DNA from: Tropicibacter naphthalenivorans
GTDB lineage: Bacteria > Pseudomonadota > Alphaproteobacteria > Rhodobacterales > Rhodobacteraceae
DNA length: 64,000 nucleotides
Direction of reading: 5' to 3'
NCBI RefSeq assembly: GCF_900176475.1
Contig: NZ_FWXX01000001.1
Coordinates: 744,001 to 808,000 of the forward strand
Shown here: piece after piece, positions 1 through 8,447 of the stretch
How positions within the stretch are numbered: position 1 is the stretch's first letter
How the letters are laid out: every line of letters starts with the position of its first letter
Program-made: the position numbers and the translations under genes
Notes under the pieces: model-generated
Seen by the model: the letters and a program-made list of their open reading frames with translations, nothing else
Told to the model about the DNA's origin: nothing
The model's database searches: none

Positions 1-1
1 T

Positions 2-295
2 ATGCAGCCCAGCGCGGCCGGCATCATCCCACGTTGCCCCGGCCCGACACCCATGGGGCGTAGCTGCGACATCTCCAAGTTCACCGAAACGCTGGCAGGC
101 ACGCGCTATGACGTGCTGGACCTGATGCGCGGGGCGATGGACAACACCCCGCTTTACACGGTGCCAGAGGGCCATGTTTTTGTGCTGGGGGACAACCGCG
201 ACCATTCCATGGACAGCCGGACGTCCGAGGCCGCCGGGGGCATCGGATTCGTCCCCCTGTCCGAGATCACCGGTGTCCTGCACGAGATTCGCTAA
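2..295 (+). CDS. lepB: Signal peptidase I, C-terminal part (gene cut by window start)
   Basis: The last 97 residues of a type I signal peptidase, the inner-membrane serine protease that removes signal peptides from exported proteins. The visible support is the late conserved box GDNRDHSMDSR followed by GFVPLSEITG, which is characteristic of the family. The catalytic Ser and Lys and the membrane anchor lie upstream of the window and cannot be checked. The cysteine-bearing stretch before the box fits the long periplasmic loop seen in alphaproteobacterial LepB. The gene ends just before a strong terminator hairpin. It could be a LepB paralogue rather than the main enzyme. Confidence 0.85.
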   Translation: MQPSAAGIIPRCPGPTPMGRSCDISKFTETLAGTRYDVLDLMRGAMDNTPLYTVPEGHVFVLGDNRDHSMDSRTSEAAGGIGFVPLSEITGVLHEIR

Positions 296-331
296 GGCCC
301 TGCGCTGAAATGAAAAAGGGGCCAGAAACGC

Positions 332-360
332 AAAAGGCCTGCCCGAGGGCAGGCCTTTTT
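332..360. terminator. Bidirectional intrinsic terminator
   Basis: A 13-bp stem (AAAAGGCCTGCCC paired with GGGCAGGCCTTTT, loop GAG) flanked by A and T runs. It lies between the convergent lepB and tRNA-Lys genes and can stop transcription from both sides. Confidence 0.9.
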
Positions 361-367
361 GAGAAAG

Positions 368-443
368 TGGTGAGCCGTGTAGGATTCGAACCTACGACCC
401 ACTGATTAAAAGTCAGTTGCTCTACCAACTGAGCTAACGGCCC
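368..443 (-). tRNA. tRNA-Lys (anticodon TTT)
   Basis: 76 nt including an encoded CCA end. Read on the minus strand it begins GGGCCGTTAGCTCAGTTGG, has the anticodon arm ACTGACTTTTAATCAGT with anticodon TTT, and a T arm with GTTCGAATC. The 7-bp acceptor stem pairs with one G-T wobble. It is the only tRNA gene I find in the window. Confidence 0.97.
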
Positions 444-499
444 ACTTTTCTGTTCCGTCCGAGGCGTCCGTTGTGTCCGTCTCGGCTGGCGTGAGCGGG

Positions 500-528
500 T
501 CTCTAAAGGTCGTGGCCGAAACGGTCAA
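500..528 (-). promoter_or_regulatory. Promoter of tRNA-Lys
   Basis: On the minus strand a TTGACC -35 box is followed after 17 bp by TAGAGA. The expected start lies about 50 nt upstream of the mature tRNA. Assigned by eye from consensus spacing. Confidence 0.5.
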
Positions 529-625
529 CCCGAAAACCCAAAAAAGTTCGATCTTTTTTTCTGCGCCGCCGCGAGGCGCGTAAACGGACCTTTCATGACG
601 GGGCGTGCAGGCTTATATCCGCGGC

Positions 626-1456
626 ATGGAACATACGCGCGAATCCGGTTTGCCCTTTATGAAGATGCACGGGCTGGGGAACGACTTTGTCGTGATCGAC
701 ACCCGTGTGCATGACGTCGACGTGACCCCTGCCCTGGCGATGGCCTTGGCGGATCGGCACATGGGCGTCGGCTTTGACCAGCTTACCCTGATCGGCAAGG
801 GGGACGGCGACGCGCATCTGACGTTTTTGAATTCGGATGGGTCCGGGTCGGCGGCGTGCGGCAACGCCACGCGCTGTATTGCGCGGCACATCATGGATGA
901 GACCGGCAAGACAGAGCTGACCCTGACCACGGATCGCGGGGTGTTGCGGGCTGTTGACATGGGGAACCGCCTTACTTCGGTGAATATGGGCCCGCCGCAA
1001 CTGCGCTGGGATGAAATCCCGCTGGCCGAGGACATGGACACGCTGGAATTGCCCATCGAAGGCGGCCCGACCGCCACCGGCATGGGCAACCCGCATTGCA
1101 CGTTCTTCGTGGACAACGCCGAGGCGATCCCGCTGGAGCAATTCGGTCCCCGGTACGAGCATCACCCGCTGTACCCGCAGCGCACCAATGTGCAGGTCGC
1201 GAGCCTCATTGGGCCCGATCACCTGCGGATGCGGGTGTGGGAACGCGGCGCGGGGCTGACGCTCGCCTCTGGGTCGTCTTCTTGCGCCACTGCTGTCGCC
1301 GCCGCGCGCCGGGGCCTGACAGGGCGCAAGGTGCGGATTGATCTGGATGGCGGCACGCTGCACGTGGACTGGCGCGAGGATGGCGTCTGGATGACCGGCC
1401 CCACCGCGCATGTCTTTACCGGCGTGCTGACGCCCGACTGGCTCTCGCAGGTCTAA
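626..1456 (+). CDS. dapF: Diaminopimelate epimerase
   Basis: Cytoplasmic PLP-independent epimerase converting LL- to meso-diaminopimelate for lysine and peptidoglycan synthesis. The family N-terminus MKMHGLGNDFVVID and the first active-site motif ACGNATRC (Cys78 from this start) are clear. At the second catalytic position the motif reads TLASGSSSCATA, so Ser215 stands where the E. coli enzyme has the catalytic Cys of ACGSGAC. About 276 aa, normal length. A TATATC box 7-12 bp upstream of the ATG hints at a leaderless transcript; a GTG at 605 is an alternative start. mtaB follows after 4 bp, probably in one operon. Confidence 0.93.
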   Translation: MEHTRESGLPFMKMHGLGNDFVVIDTRVHDVDVTPALAMALADRHMGVGFDQLTLIGKGDGDAHLTFLNSDGSGSAACGNATRCIARHIMDETGKTELTLTTDRGVLRAVDMGNRLTSVNMGPPQLRWDEIPLAEDMDTLELPIEGGPTATGMGNPHCTFFVDNAEAIPLEQFGPRYEHHPLYPQRTNVQVASLIGPDHLRMRVWERGAGLTLASGSSSCATAVAAARRGLTGRKVRIDLDGGTLHVDWREDGVWMTGPTAHVFTGVLTPDWLSQV

Positions 1457-1460
1457 GCCC

Positions 1461-2714
1461 ATGAAACCGCCCAAGTTCACCACCCTCGGCTGCCGTCTCA
1501 ACGCGTATGAGACCGAAGCGATGAAGGCGCTCGCCGAAGCAGCCGGCGTCGACAATGCGGTTGTGGTGAACACCTGCGCCGTCACGAATGAGGCCGTGTC
1601 CAAGGCCCGCAAGGAAATCCGCCGCCTGCGCCGGGAAAACCCCGACGCCAAGGTGATCGTCACCGGCTGCGCGGCGCAGATCGACCCCGACAGTTTCGCG
1701 GCGATGGCAGAGGTCGACCACGTCATCGGCAACACCGAAAAGATGTCGCCGGACACGTGGGCGCAGCTTGGCCCGAACTTTATCGGCGACACAGAGGCCG
1801 TGCAGGTCAACGACATCATGTCCGTGACCGAAACGGCGGGGCACCTGATCGACGGCTTTGGCACGCGGAGCCGCGCCTATGTGCAGGTCCAGAACGGCTG
1901 CGATCACCGCTGTACGTTCTGCATCATCCCCTATGGCCGGGGGAATTCGCGGTCGGTCCCTGCGGGCGTTGTGGTCGATCAGATCAAGCGCCTCGTGCAG
2001 CAGGGCTATAACGAAGTGGTCCTGACCGGCGTTGACTTGACCTCTTGGGGGGCCGACCTGCCCGGCGCGCCGCGCCTTGGCGATCTGGTGATGCGCACCC
2101 TGCGGCTGACCGACGTGCCGCGCCTGCGGATTTCGTCGATCGACTCGATTGAGGCCGACGAGAACCTCATGCAGGCCATCGCCACCGAGCCGCGCCTGAT
2201 GCCGCATCTGCACCTGTCCTTGCAGCACGGCGACGACCTGATCCTCAAACGGATGAAGCGCCGCCACCTGCGCGACGACGCGATCCGGTTCTGCGAAGAG
2301 GCGCTGCGGCTGCGCCCAGAGATGACCTTTGGTGCCGACATCATCGCGGGCTTCCCCACGGAAACCGATGCGCATTTCGAGAATTCCTTGCGCTTGGTGC
2401 AGGACTGTCAACTGACGTGGCTGCATGTGTTCCCCTATTCGGCGCGCCCCGGCACCCCGGCGGCCAAGATCCCCTCCAAGGTCGATGGCAACGTCATCAA
2501 GGACCGCGCGGCCCAGCTGCGCGCCGCAGGGGATGCCGCCGTTCAGCGCCACTTGGCCGCGCAGGCGGGGCGCACCCACGCCGTCCTGATGGAAGCGCCC
2601 GACATGGGCCGGACCGAGCAATTCGCCGAGGTCAGCTTTGCCACGCCGCAACCCGTGGGGCAGATCATTCAGACGGTGATTACCGGGCAAAAAGGCACGC
2701 AACTGACCGCCTGA
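1461..2714 (+). CDS. mtaB: tRNA t6A37 methylthiotransferase
   Basis: Radical-SAM enzyme that adds a methylthio group to t6A at position 37 of ANN-decoding tRNAs. The N-terminal MTTase domain supplies three cluster cysteines (LGCRLN Cys11, NTCAVT Cys39, TGCAAQ Cys70). The radical-SAM CxxxCxxC is CDHRCTFC at residues 147-154. GADIIAGFPTET and a C-terminal TRAM-like segment follow. 417 aa is standard for MtaB; MiaB proteins are longer. It starts 4 bp after dapF and is probably co-transcribed with it. Confidence 0.92.
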   Translation: MKPPKFTTLGCRLNAYETEAMKALAEAAGVDNAVVVNTCAVTNEAVSKARKEIRRLRRENPDAKVIVTGCAAQIDPDSFAAMAEVDHVIGNTEKMSPDTWAQLGPNFIGDTEAVQVNDIMSVTETAGHLIDGFGTRSRAYVQVQNGCDHRCTFCIIPYGRGNSRSVPAGVVVDQIKRLVQQGYNEVVLTGVDLTSWGADLPGAPRLGDLVMRTLRLTDVPRLRISSIDSIEADENLMQAIATEPRLMPHLHLSLQHGDDLILKRMKRRHLRDDAIRFCEEALRLRPEMTFGADIIAGFPTETDAHFENSLRLVQDCQLTWLHVFPYSARPGTPAAKIPSKVDGNVIKDRAAQLRAAGDAAVQRHLAAQAGRTHAVLMEAPDMGRTEQFAEVSFATPQPVGQIIQTVITGQKGTQLTA

Positions 2715-2736
2715 GGCCCCTATCGGAGCGCGCAAA

Positions 2737-3342
2737 ATGTATCCCACGCCGATCTTCCGCCAGACCGACACGCAAGACGCATTGGCCTTTGCCCGTGCGC
2801 GCGCCTTTGGTGTCTTGGCCGCCTCGACCGAGGGCGCGCCGATCCTGTCGCATGTGCCGTTCCTACTGGCCGAGGATGGTGCCAGCGCCGATATGCACCT
2901 GCTGCGCTCCAACCCGATCTGTACGGCCACCGGCCCCGTGACGCTGATGGTCTACGGCCCGGACGGCTACCTGTCACCCGACTGGTACGAAGTCGACGCG
3001 CAGGTGCCCACGTGGAACTATAGCGCCGTGCACCTGACCGGGCGGCTCGAACGCTTGCCCGACGACGTCCTGCCCGAGATGCTGGATCGCCAGTCGGCGT
3101 TCTTTGAGGAGCGTCTGCGCCCCAAAGCCCCGTGGACCATGGACAAGATGCCCAGCGATGCGGCGGCGCGGATGATGCGCATGATCCTGCCCTTCCGCCT
3201 GCATGTGGGCGACGTCCAGAGCGTTTTCAAGCTGAGCCAGAACAAGCCCGACGACGTGCGCCTGCGCGCTGCGGACCGCGTGGGCGAAGGCTTTGGTCTG
3301 GGTCTGGACGCCCTCGCCCCGATGATGCGCGACGCCAAGTAG
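2737..3342 (+). CDS. FMN-binding PaiB-family protein
   Basis: 201 aa with the PaiB/FMN-binding split-barrel pattern: MYPTPIFRQTD at the start, HVPFLL, YGPDGYLSPDWYE and VPTWNYSAVHLTG. PaiB was described as a negative regulator of sporulation and protease genes in Bacillus; in proteobacteria members are better seen as small FMN or haem-binding flavoproteins of unknown role. It lies 22 bp after mtaB in the same direction. The family call is firm, the physiological role is not. Confidence 0.85.
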   Translation: MYPTPIFRQTDTQDALAFARARAFGVLAASTEGAPILSHVPFLLAEDGASADMHLLRSNPICTATGPVTLMVYGPDGYLSPDWYEVDAQVPTWNYSAVHLTGRLERLPDDVLPEMLDRQSAFFEERLRPKAPWTMDKMPSDAAARMMRMILPFRLHVGDVQSVFKLSQNKPDDVRLRAADRVGEGFGLGLDALAPMMRDAK

Positions 3343-3388
3343 GCCCCAAACATTTGCACCCCGCGTCAAAATCGGCCAAGACAGGCGG

Positions 3389-4084
3389 ATGAAGATCCAG
3401 ACCCAAGCGCTTTTCGTCCATCTGTTCACCGCCACCGGCGCGGTGTTCGCCATGCTTGCCATGCTCGAGGCCGCCAACGGCGACTGGCCGATGATGTTCC
3501 TGTGGCTGGTGATCGCCTTTGTGGTGGACGGGATCGACGGCCCCTTGGCGCGCAAATATGACGTCAAAACCAACGCGCCCCGGTTCGACGGGGTGCTGCT
3601 GGACCTGATCATCGACTACCTCACTTATGTGTTCATCCCGACCTTTGCGCTGTTCCAGAGCGGGCTGTTGCCGGGCTGGACGGGCTGGGTCGCGATCATC
3701 GTGATCACCTTTGCCAGCGCGCTGTATTTCGCCGATAACCGCATGAAAACCGCAGACAATTCGTTCAACGGCTTTCCGGGATGCTGGAACATGCTGGTGC
3801 TGGTCCTGTTCGCGATCCGCCCCGATTTCTGGGTGATCCTCGCGCTGGTGGCGCTGCTGTCGGTGGCGATGTTCCTGCCGCTCAAGTTCATTCACCCGGT
3901 GCGCACGGAACGCTGGCGCGCGGTGTCGCTGCCCATCGCCCTGGCGTGGACGTTCTTTGCCGGCTGGGCGGCGTGGGTCGAGTTCCACCCCGAAAGCTGG
4001 GCGCATTGGGGGCTGATCGCGACCTCGGTCTACTTGATCTTTGCCGGGATCGCGCAGCAGGTCATTCCCGCGCGATCCCGCTAA
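3389..4084 (+). CDS. pcs: Phosphatidylcholine synthase
   Basis: Integral membrane CDP-alcohol phosphotransferase that joins CDP-diacylglycerol and choline to make phosphatidylcholine in one step. The signature reads DGIDGPLAR, 12 residues, then FDGVLLDLIIDY. This matches the longer-spaced DGxxAR...GxxxDxxxD form typical of bacterial Pcs and separates it from PgsA and PssA. About eight hydrophobic segments, 231 aa, close to the family norm. It converges on xylB with only 15 bp between stop codons. Confidence 0.93.
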   Translation: MKIQTQALFVHLFTATGAVFAMLAMLEAANGDWPMMFLWLVIAFVVDGIDGPLARKYDVKTNAPRFDGVLLDLIIDYLTYVFIPTFALFQSGLLPGWTGWVAIIVITFASALYFADNRMKTADNSFNGFPGCWNMLVLVLFAIRPDFWVILALVALLSVAMFLPLKFIHPVRTERWRAVSLPIALAWTFFAGWAAWVEFHPESWAHWGLIATSVYLIFAGIAQQVIPARSR

Positions 4085-4099
4085 ACTTAAAGCCCCGCG

Positions 4100-5548
4100 T
4101 TACAGCCCGCGCACCGCAGGATAGCTCTCGCGGTAGGCGGCGTAGGCGTCGTCATAGGCACCGCGCAGGGCCGCCACCGGTTCGATCGTTTCCGCCACAG
4201 CCGGGCGCGCCATGATGTCCTCGACACTGCCCGCACCGCTGCCGACCATCGCCAGACGGGCCGCGCCAAGCGCCGCGCCAAAGTCGCCCGCCTGAGGCAG
4301 CTCCAGCGGCAGGTCCAGCAGCGTCGCAATCGTCTGCACCCAGAACCGCGAGGCCGCGCCGCCACCAATCGCCAACAGGTTGTCGAGCTGCGCGCCAGAC
4401 GCCTTCAAAGCCTCGGCACTGTCGCGCAGGGCAAAAGCGACGCCTTCCATCACCGCTTGGGTCATCGCCTTGCGGTCATGCGCCACGTCGATGTTCAGGA
4501 ACGCGCCCCGGATGCGGCTATCGTTGTGCGGCGTGCGCTCGCCCGACAGATAGGGCAGGAACCGCAGGCGTTCCGGCCCGGTGATCGTGTCGCCAAGCTC
4601 GCGCGACAGATCGGCGGGCGCGGCCCCCGTCACCCGCGACAGCCAGTTCAGCGAATCCGTCGCCGCCAGGATCACCCCCATCTGGTACCACTGCCCCGGC
4701 ACCGCGTGGCAGAAGGTGTGCACGGCGCTTTCCGGCAGCGGCGCATAGCCGTCCCGCCCGGTCAGCAGCACGCCCGAGGTGCCAAGGCTGACAAAGCCCG
4801 CCCCCTCGCGCATCGCCCCCACACCGCAGGCCGCCGCCGCGTTGTCGCCCGCGCCGCCCACGACGACGACGCTATCGGACATGCCCCAACGCTTGGCCAG
4901 CTCGCCGCGCAGGGTGCCGCCAACCTCAGAGCCTTCGACGAGGGTCGGCATCTGGCTCGCCTGCATCTCGCCCGCCGCCAGCAGCGTGTCGGACCACGCA
5001 CGCTGCCCCACGTCCAGCCAGGACGTCCCGGCGCTGTCCGACATATCGGCAAAGAACCCGGCGGTGAGGAAAAAGTTCATGTAGGCAGCAGGCAGCAAGA
5101 CCTTGGCGATCTTGGCGAAAACCTCGGGTTCGTTGCGCTTGACCCACATCAGCTTGGGCGCGGTAAAGCCGGGGAAAACGATGTTCCCCGACAGTTGGCG
5201 CACCCCGTCGATCCCGTCGAGCAAGGCCGCCTCTTCGTGGCTGCGGGTGTCGTTCCACAGGATGCAGGGGCGCAGGACCTCGCCCTTGTCGTCCAGCAGG
5301 GTCGCGCCGTGCATATGGCCCGACACACCGATGCCGCGCACCTGCGCCATGGCATCCGCGTGCTCGGCGGCGAGCTTGGTCATGACCGTGTCGACGGCGG
5401 CGACCCAATGCGCCGGGTCCTGCTCGGACCAACCGGGGTGCGGGTGGCTGACGCCATAGGCGTGCGCCTCCGAGGCGACCGGCAGGCCGGCCATATCCAC
5501 CAAAAGGGCGCGCAGCCCCGACGTGCCCAGATCAAGTCCCAGAAACAT
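4100..5548 (-). CDS. xylB: Xylulokinase
   Basis: FGGY carbohydrate kinase, 482 aa, phosphorylating D-xylulose to xylulose 5-phosphate. The N-terminal phosphate loop GLDLGTSGLRALLVD, the substrate loop SGHMHGATLLD characteristic of XylB, and the C-terminal nucleotide motif LLAIGGGAASRFWVQ are visible. The start has GGGAGA 8 nt upstream. No xylA or xylose/xylitol transporter is adjacent, so it may serve a polyol pathway encoded elsewhere. A TTAGCGC/GCGCTAA dyad just upstream suggests LacI-family control. Confidence 0.92.
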   Translation of the reverse strand: MFLGLDLGTSGLRALLVDMAGLPVASEAHAYGVSHPHPGWSEQDPAHWVAAVDTVMTKLAAEHADAMAQVRGIGVSGHMHGATLLDDKGEVLRPCILWNDTRSHEEAALLDGIDGVRQLSGNIVFPGFTAPKLMWVKRNEPEVFAKIAKVLLPAAYMNFFLTAGFFADMSDSAGTSWLDVGQRAWSDTLLAAGEMQASQMPTLVEGSEVGGTLRGELAKRWGMSDSVVVVGGAGDNAAAACGVGAMREGAGFVSLGTSGVLLTGRDGYAPLPESAVHTFCHAVPGQWYQMGVILAATDSLNWLSRVTGAAPADLSRELGDTITGPERLRFLPYLSGERTPHNDSRIRGAFLNIDVAHDRKAMTQAVMEGVAFALRDSAEALKASGAQLDNLLAIGGGAASRFWVQTIATLLDLPLELPQAGDFGAALGAARLAMVGSGAGSVEDIMARPAVAETIEPVAALRGAYDDAYAAYRESYPAVRGL

Positions 5549-5564
5549 AGCTAATCTCCCGCTG

Positions 5565-5590
5565 TTAGCGCGATCATTAATCAGCGCTAA
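5565..5590 (-). promoter_or_regulatory. Putative LacI-type operator of xylB
   Basis: TTAGCGC and GCGCTAA form a perfect 7-bp inverted repeat separated by 12 AT-rich bases, starting 17 bp upstream of the xylB ATG. The AGCGCT core resembles LacI/GalR half-sites. No regulator gene is adjacent. Confidence 0.45.
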
Positions 5591-5611
5591 GGCCGAGTGT
5601 CAAACTCCAAG

Positions 5612-5654
5612 GCGGGACGGTGGGCGGGGCGATGTTCCGCAGGGACGAGCGCCG
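5612..5654. repeat. Dispersed 3'-end repeat, copy 1
   Basis: Begins GCGGGACGGTGGGCGGGGCG and ends GCGCCG. The first 20 bases and most of the rest match the copy at 14692-14732. It lies just downstream of the last ABC-importer gene. Its right arm is partly degraded compared with copy 2. Confidence 0.55.
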
Positions 5655-5662
5655 GACAGCGT

Positions 5663-6628
5663 CTAGCCCGGGAAATGGCAGGCCACTTGGTGACCCGCTC
5701 CGTCCAAAGCGGGCGGCACGTCCCGGCAGACCGCTGCCGCCTTGGGGCACCGCGCGGCAAAGGCGCAGCCCGGTGGCGGCGCGCTGGGACTGGCTGGATC
5801 GCCGCGCAGGCTAAGGGGGCGCTTGAACCCACGCGACCGCCGCCGCCCAAGGCTCGGGGCCGCCGCCAACAGCGCCTGCGTATAGGGGTGCTGCGCCCGT
5901 GCGAACAGATCGCCCACCGGCGCGCGTTCGACGATCTGCCCCAGGTACATCACCGCCACCTCGTCGCAGACATGGCGCACCACGCCCAAGTCATGACTGA
6001 TGAACAGATAGGCCAAGCCCAACTCGGCCTTGAGCCGCGCCAGCAGGTTCAAAATCTGCGCCTGAATCGCCACGTCCAGCGCGCTGACCGGCTCATCACA
6101 CACCAGCAGCTTTGGCCCCGGAGCCAGCGCCCGTGCGATGGAAATCCGCTGCCGTTGCCCGCCAGAGAATTGATGCGGGAACAAGGCCATTTGGTCTTCG
6201 CGCAGGCCCACCTTGGCAAAGAGGTCACGCACCCGCGCGCCCCGCTCGGACACCGAGCCAACGCCCAGCAGGTCCAACGGCTCTCGCACGATGTCCCCCA
6301 CCCGCGCGCGCGGGTTGAGCGAGGAATAGGGGTCTTGGAAAATCAGTTGGATATCGCGCCGCCGCGCCCGCATCTGCGCCGCATCCAAGCCCAAAAGGTC
6401 GGTCCCCTCGAACAGCACCTGCCCTGACGCGGCCTCTTGCAGCCGGATCGCTGCCATGGCGGTGGTGGTCTTGCCCGAACCGCTTTCGCCCACGATCCCA
6501 AGGGCGCGCCCCTCGGCCACGTCAAAGCTGACCCCGCGCACCGCTTGCAGAACGGGTCGGGGGGCAAAGGGCCGGGGCCGTGGCAAGGGAAATTCGACCC
6601 GCAGATCGCGCACCTGCATCAGGCTCAT
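5663..6628 (-). CDS. Peptide/nickel-type ABC importer, second ATP-binding subunit
   Basis: 321 aa DppF-like ATPase of the oligopeptide class. Walker A GESGSGKTT, Q-loop in IFQDPYSSLNPR, signature FSGGQRQRI and Walker B LLVCDEPVSALD are intact. The C-terminal oligopeptide extension with CAFAARCPKA carries the cysteines typical of this subfamily. The ATG at 6628 overlaps the previous stop as ATGA, so a longer upstream frame was rejected. Last gene of the five-gene importer operon; with its partner ATPase it powers uptake across the inner membrane. Confidence 0.92.
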   Translation of the reverse strand: MSLMQVRDLRVEFPLPRPRPFAPRPVLQAVRGVSFDVAEGRALGIVGESGSGKTTTAMAAIRLQEAASGQVLFEGTDLLGLDAAQMRARRRDIQLIFQDPYSSLNPRARVGDIVREPLDLLGVGSVSERGARVRDLFAKVGLREDQMALFPHQFSGGQRQRISIARALAPGPKLLVCDEPVSALDVAIQAQILNLLARLKAELGLAYLFISHDLGVVRHVCDEVAVMYLGQIVERAPVGDLFARAQHPYTQALLAAAPSLGRRRSRGFKRPLSLRGDPASPSAPPPGCAFAARCPKAAAVCRDVPPALDGAGHQVACHFPG

Positions 6629-7590
6629 ACCCAGCCCTCCTGCGCGCCGAAGCAGGCGACGGAATGCGCGCCGCCTTGCAACTCTGGCCGCGCCAACCGG
6701 CAACCTTCGCGCACATGCGCGCAGCGCTCGGCAAAGGCGCAGCCCGCCCCCAGCAAGTGCAACGGCGGCACCACGCCGGGGATTTCCGCGAGCGCGCCGC
6801 CATGGTCCACCGACGGGATGCAGCCGATCAGCCCACGCGTATAGGGGTGGCGCGCCGCGTCCAGCACGTCATCCGCCGCCCCGCTTTCGATCACGCGGCC
6901 TGCGTACATCACCGCCACGCGGTCGGCCATTTCCGACACCGCGCCCATGTCGTGGGTGATCAACATAATCGCCACGCCAAAATCGCGCTGCATCTCGTTG
7001 AGCAGATCAAAGATCTGCGCCTGCACCGTCACGTCGAGGGCGGTCGTCGGCTCATCGGCGATCAAGACCTTGGGGCGGCACGACACCGCCATGGCGATCA
7101 TCACGCGCTGCCGCATCCCCCCCGACAGCTGGTGCGGATAGTCCTTTGCCCGCGCCGCCGCCGACGGGATGCCGACGCGGTCCAGCAGGGCCACCGCCTG
7201 TGTCCACGCCTCGCTGCGGGTCATGTCTTGGTGCAGCAGGATGGCCTCGGCGATCTGATCGCCCACGGTCAGGACGGGGTTGAGCGAGGTCATCGGCTCC
7301 TGAAAAATCATCGCGACCTCGGCCCCTCGGACCGCGCGCAGGCGGGCCTCGGAGGCGTGGGTCAGGTCTTCGCCTGCCAATCGCACAGCGCCGCCCGCGA
7401 TCCGCCCCGGCGGGCTGGAGATCAGCCCCATGACCGACAGCGCGGTGATCGACTTGCCGCAGCCGCTCTCGCCCACCACGGCCAAGGTTTCCCCGGCGTT
7501 CAGGCTCAAGGACACCCCATCAAGGGCCGTCACCGCCCCGTGCCGCGTCTGAAACGTGACGCGCAACTGGTCGATCTGCAAAAGGCTCAT
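6625..7590 (-). CDS. Peptide/nickel-type ABC importer, first ATP-binding subunit
   Basis: 321 aa DppD-like ATPase. GESGCGKSI (Walker A), IFQEPMTSLNPV, LSGGMRQRV (signature) and VLIADEPTTALD (Walker B) are present. The extension ending CAFAERCAHVREGC has the usual cysteine cluster. The start at 7590 overlaps the preceding permease stop by ATGA; translational coupling is likely through the whole operon. It would pair with the following ATPase to form the nucleotide-binding heterodimer. Confidence 0.92.
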   Translation of the reverse strand: MSLLQIDQLRVTFQTRHGAVTALDGVSLSLNAGETLAVVGESGCGKSITALSVMGLISSPPGRIAGGAVRLAGEDLTHASEARLRAVRGAEVAMIFQEPMTSLNPVLTVGDQIAEAILLHQDMTRSEAWTQAVALLDRVGIPSAAARAKDYPHQLSGGMRQRVMIAMAVSCRPKVLIADEPTTALDVTVQAQIFDLLNEMQRDFGVAIMLITHDMGAVSEMADRVAVMYAGRVIESGAADDVLDAARHPYTRGLIGCIPSVDHGGALAEIPGVVPPLHLLGAGCAFAERCAHVREGCRLARPELQGGAHSVACFGAQEGWV

Positions 7591-8447
7591 CGCGACCTCA
7601 GTTTCGGGTTGAAGGCGTCGTTGAGGCCATCGCCGACAAGGCTCACCGACAGCACCGTCAGGAAAATCGCAAGGCCCGGAAAGGTCACCGGCCACCACGC
7701 ATCGAGGATGTATTCGCGGTTCGCCCCGATCATCAGCCCCCAGGACATGACGTTCGGATCGCCGAGGCCCAGAAAGGACAAGCCCGCCTCGAACAGGATC
7801 GCCACACCCACGGTCAGCGTCGCCGAGACGATCAGCGGCGGCGCGGCGTTCGGCAGGATCACCCGCCACATGATGCGCCCGTCCTGCGCGCCGATGGCAC
7901 GGGCGGCGGTGACATACTCCAACTCCTTGATGCGCAGGAACTCGGCCCGGGTCAGGCGCGCGGTCTGCGGCCAGCTGACGACGCCAATGGCCAGGGCAAT
8001 GGTCCAGAGCGAGGGCGAAAACAGCGTCACCAAGACCATGGCAAACAGCAGCGCCGGGAGGACTTGAAAGAACTCGGTGACCCGCATGAGCAGCGTATCG
8101 ACCCAGCCGCCGAAATACCCCGCCAAAGCGCCCAAGGCGATGCCGATCCCCATGGTGATCAGCGCCGCCACAGCCCCCACGGCCAAGGTCGGCCCGCCCC
8201 CCGCCAGCAAGCCCGCGACGATGTTGCGGCCAAGGTAATCGGTGCCCAAGGGGAACTCTGGCGTCACACCGGGCGGCTCATGCGGGGCCCAGACGATCTC
8301 GAACGGATCGCCTTGGTAGACCAGCGCGCCCCAAAGGACCGCCGCGACGATCCCGGTCAGGATGACCAGCCCCATGAGCGCCGGGATGTTGCGGCGGAAC
8401 ATGCGCCACGCCTCGCGCGTGGGGGTTTCAGGGGCGGCTTGGGTCAT
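7587..8447 (-). CDS. Peptide/nickel-type ABC importer, permease (DppC-like)
   Basis: 286 aa inner-membrane permease. An N-terminal cytoplasmic stretch and first membrane helix are followed by LGTDYLGRNI, the family landmark, then about five more helices. The ATPase-coupling EAA loop reads YVTAARAIGAQDGRIMWRVILPNA with the usual A...G spacing. It overlaps both neighbours by ATGA junctions. It forms the translocation path with the DppB-like subunit. Confidence 0.92.
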   Translation of the reverse strand: MTQAAPETPTREAWRMFRRNIPALMGLVILTGIVAAVLWGALVYQGDPFEIVWAPHEPPGVTPEFPLGTDYLGRNIVAGLLAGGGPTLAVGAVAALITMGIGIALGALAGYFGGWVDTLLMRVTEFFQVLPALLFAMVLVTLFSPSLWTIALAIGVVSWPQTARLTRAEFLRIKELEYVTAARAIGAQDGRIMWRVILPNAAPPLIVSATLTVGVAILFEAGLSFLGLGDPNVMSWGLMIGANREYILDAWWPVTFPGLAIFLTVLSVSLVGDGLNDAFNPKLRSR

